A stretch of DNA of 32,812 nucleotides from Ruminococcaceae bacterium OttesenSCG-928-I18 (GTDB lineage Bacteria > Bacillota > Clostridia > Oscillospirales > Ruminococcaceae). The notes under the pieces are model-generated. The model searched no databases. It saw only the letters and a program-made list of their open reading frames with translations, and was not told the DNA's origin. Location: NCBI GenBank assembly GCA_030266325.1, contig JAJDHT010000001.1, forward strand, positions 1-32,812, given 5' to 3'. Shown piece by piece: positions 31,382 through 32,812 of the stretch (its first letter is position 1; every line of letters begins with the position of its first letter). The position numbers and the translations under genes were made by a program.

Positions 31382-31534
31382 GTTTCTAGATAAATGCTAT
31401 GGGGCCCTGCCCTCCTCCCGCGAGGGTACGCGCCCCTTCGCGGAGAAAACGACTGCACCCATTGCGTTGTTTTTCGGGTACATTTCATATGCCCCCCGCC
31501 GAAGGCGGGGGGCACGAAAAACTTCTGTATTTTT
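31382..31534. other. Non-coding interval with GC-rich hairpins
   Basis: Between the terminator and repeat C there is no credible gene. A perfect 10-bp hairpin, GCCCCCCGCC (31491-31500) and GGCGGGGGGC (31504-31513), has a GAA loop and no U-tract. Further left, CTCCCGCGAGGG and CCCCTTCGCGGAG (about 31412-31444) form an imperfect inverted repeat. With repeat C this makes the 364-base gap 31280-31643 unusually rich in RNA structure between convergent genes. Confidence 0.55.
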
Positions 31535-31636
31535 CATTCCCCACGAGTGGGGTCTGCCCCTCCCTCCCCCTTGGGGCGGACTCGTGCGTCCGTGGCGCCG
31601 ATGCCCCGCGCCCCGCTGCGGGAAACGCGCTTCATC
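31535..31636 (-). repeat. Dispersed hairpin-rich intergenic repeat, copy C
   Basis: On the minus strand this aligns with copy A from TTTCCCGCAGCGGGGC through CATCGGCGCCACGGAC and AGTCCGCCCCAAGGGG to a terminal CCCCACTCGTGGGGAATG. It lacks the roughly 40-base insertion of copy B. It lies immediately downstream of the ribulokinase stop codon and could also serve as a bidirectional stop between the convergent genes, though no U-run is present. Confidence 0.75.
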
Positions 31637-31643
31637 AACCTTA

Positions 31644-32812
31644 CTACTGTTCTTTTTTAGCGTTCAACCTCAATGTTTTTAAAGTGTGCAGCACCTCGTT
31701 GCCGCCCTTGCCGAAATAGGCGGAGAGTTTTTGGTACTTGGCAAAGAGCTTTTCGTAGATTTCGGCGTTTTCGGGCTGGGGCGTGTACTTCAGGTTCCCC
31801 GCTTTGCCGATCTTCCGCACGAGGTCGTAGACATCGCCAAAACACTCTGCGGCGGCGAAACCTAGAATCGCACTGCCGAGCGCGCCCGACTGGGAGGAGT
31901 CGACGATCTGGATTTCTACCTTGCATACGTCGGCGTAGATCTGCATGGCCATCGGGTCTTTGCGGGCGATGCCGCCGCCGGCGTAGATGCCGTCGACCGG
32001 GACACCGGTCTGCTTAAAGGCCTCGATGATGGTGCGGGTGCCGTAGGCCGTGGACTCGATGAGCGCCCGGTAGATATCCTCGGGTTTTGTTTGCAGGTTG
32101 AGACCCAGCAGCACGCCCGAGAGGTCGAAATCCATCAGGGGGCTGCGCACCCCGTTCCACCAGTCCAGCGCCAGCAGGCCGTGCTCACCGGGTTGTTGGC
32201 CCGCCGCCTTTTCGCGCAACACCTGGTGGGGGCTGATGTCCCGCTCGTGCGCCTCGGCCCAGTAGCTCTCGGGCAGGCAGTTGTCGATGAACCAGGAGAA
32301 ATGGTCCCCCACACAGCTCTGGCCGGCCTCATAGGCATACAGGCCCGGCAGGATGCCGCCCCTGACGACGCCGCAGACGCCGGGCACGGGTTTTTCCACC
32401 TCGCTGAGCAGCAGATGGCAGGTGGAGGTGCCCATGGCCATGAGCAGCTTGCCACCGGTGGCAATGCCGCAGGCAGGCACCGAGGCGTGGGCATCGATGA
32501 TTCCGACGGCGACGGCGGTTTTTGTGGAAAGGCCGCATTTTTCGGCCATCTCTTCCGTCACATACCCCGCGCGGGCACCCACGGGTTTCAGCTCCCCCTG
32601 CACCTTCTCGCCAAAGTTTTCAAAACCCGGGTCCACCTCGCGCAAAAACGCCCGGCTGGGGTAGCCGCTGTCCGGGCGCCACTGTACCTTGTAACCCGCG
32701 TTGCACTCGCTGTGCACCTCCCGGCCGCAGAGCTGCCAGATCACCCAGTCTCCACCCTCGATGATCCTGTCCATCTCGGCGTAAACTTCGGGCGCTTCGT
32801 GCAGGATCTGCA
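31644..32812 (-). CDS. araB: L-ribulokinase (FGGY family), N-terminus outside the window
   Basis: AraB phosphorylates L-ribulose to L-ribulose 5-phosphate in L-arabinose catabolism. The frame stays open to the window edge, so the ATG at 32774 is internal (preceded in frame by ILHEAPEVYAE). The visible 388 residues, of an expected 530-560, include IIEGGDWVIWQLCG, IDAHASVPACG, MGTSTCHLLLSE, YEAGQSCVGDHFSWFIDNCL, LLALDWWNGVRSPLMD, LIESTAYGTRTIIEAFKQTG and the ATP-site YAGGGIARKDPMAMQIYADV with SSQSGALGSAILG. These match ribulokinases rather than xylulokinase or glycerol kinase. It is convergent with the lacI gene at 30212; its own operon lies to the right of the window. Confidence 0.92.
   Translation of the reverse strand, partial: QILHEAPEVYAEMDRIIEGGDWVIWQLCGREVHSECNAGYKVQWRPDSGYPSRAFLREVDPGFENFGEKVQGELKPVGARAGYVTEEMAEKCGLSTKTAVAVGIIDAHASVPACGIATGGKLLMAMGTSTCHLLLSEVEKPVPGVCGVVRGGILPGLYAYEAGQSCVGDHFSWFIDNCLPESYWAEAHERDISPHQVLREKAAGQQPGEHGLLALDWWNGVRSPLMDFDLSGVLLGLNLQTKPEDIYRALIESTAYGTRTIIEAFKQTGVPVDGIYAGGGIARKDPMAMQIYADVCKVEIQIVDSSQSGALGSAILGFAAAECFGDVYDLVRKIGKAGNLKYTPQPENAEIYEKLFAKYQKLSAYFGKGGNEVLHTLKTLRLNAKKEQ

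Noticed and set aside
31251-31719. Several overlapping plus-strand frames in the gap after the second lacI gene
   Set aside because: They run through a terminator, hairpins and repeat C, and lack ribosome binding sites.
1-32812. CRISPR arrays, tRNA or rRNA genes, phage or transposase genes
   Set aside because: No regularly spaced direct repeats, no tRNA-like cloverleaf and no integrase, transposase or capsid motif was seen on either strand.

Overview
The window reads as a chromosomal segment of a Gram-positive anaerobe of the Clostridia (Bacillota), most likely a gut-type member of the Oscillospirales, Christensenellales or a nearby order. This is inferred from the housekeeping gene order (rimM-trmD, an HPr with both His15 and Ser46, uvrC, rsmD-coaD followed by a coiled-coil protein), strong GGAGG ribosome binding sites, occasional GTG/TTG starts, an oxygen-sensitive glycyl radical enzyme and a Firmicutes-style sugar ABC transporter without its own ATPase. 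The species cannot be named from the sequence. No rRNA, tRNA, CRISPR array, transposase or phage gene was seen.

Layout. (1) 1-6100, housekeeping: end of rimM, trmD, ptsH, uvrC, a 94-aa orphan, rsmD, coaD and a coiled-coil protein, closed by a strong terminator. (2) 6191-9468, minus strand, transcribed as hxlA-hxlB-fba-pfkB. On paper these four genes take ribulose 5-phosphate plus formaldehyde to triose phosphates (hexulose phosphate synthase, hexulose phosphate isomerase, sugar kinase, class II aldolase). (3) 9608-14917, plus strand: a divergent ROK regulator, then a second PfkB kinase, a ribulose-phosphate 3-epimerase-like protein, a second divergent hexulose-phosphate-isomerase-like SIS protein, a DUF4432 mutarotase-like protein and a D-lyxose isomerase. 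(4) 15146-21726: a LacI regulator, a lipoprotein sugar-binding protein, two permeases, a phosphomannose-isomerase-like cupin and a second class II aldolase, closed by a terminator. (5) 21994-26735: E1 alpha, E1 beta, E2 and E3 of a 2-oxoacid/acetoin dehydrogenase-type complex. (6) 26901-31279: a glycyl radical enzyme, its activase and another LacI regulator, closed by a terminator. (7) 31644-end, minus strand: most of an L-ribulokinase (AraB) that runs off the window.

Regions 2-7 look like one accessory block for unusual sugars. It has two PfkB kinases, two class II aldolases, two SIS isomerases, a 3-epimerase, two cupin isomerases, one transporter, one ROK and two LacI regulators. Two promoters, in front of the first lacI gene and in front of the E1-E2-E3 operon, share the same architecture: a 26-28 bp near-palindrome with core CGGTTGCGCAANCG that contains the -35 box. 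This ties the transporter region and the dehydrogenase complex to LacI-type control. The most speculative but attractive idea is that the glycyl radical enzyme makes a 1-deoxyketose, an acetoin analogue, that the adjacent acetoin-dehydrogenase-like complex cleaves to acetyl-CoA plus a shorter aldose.

A GC-rich, hairpin-forming dispersed repeat of about 100-145 bp occurs three times in intergenic positions (near 5.48, 8.72 and 31.58 kb). Product names rest on motif recognition and remembered family sequences, not on database searches.
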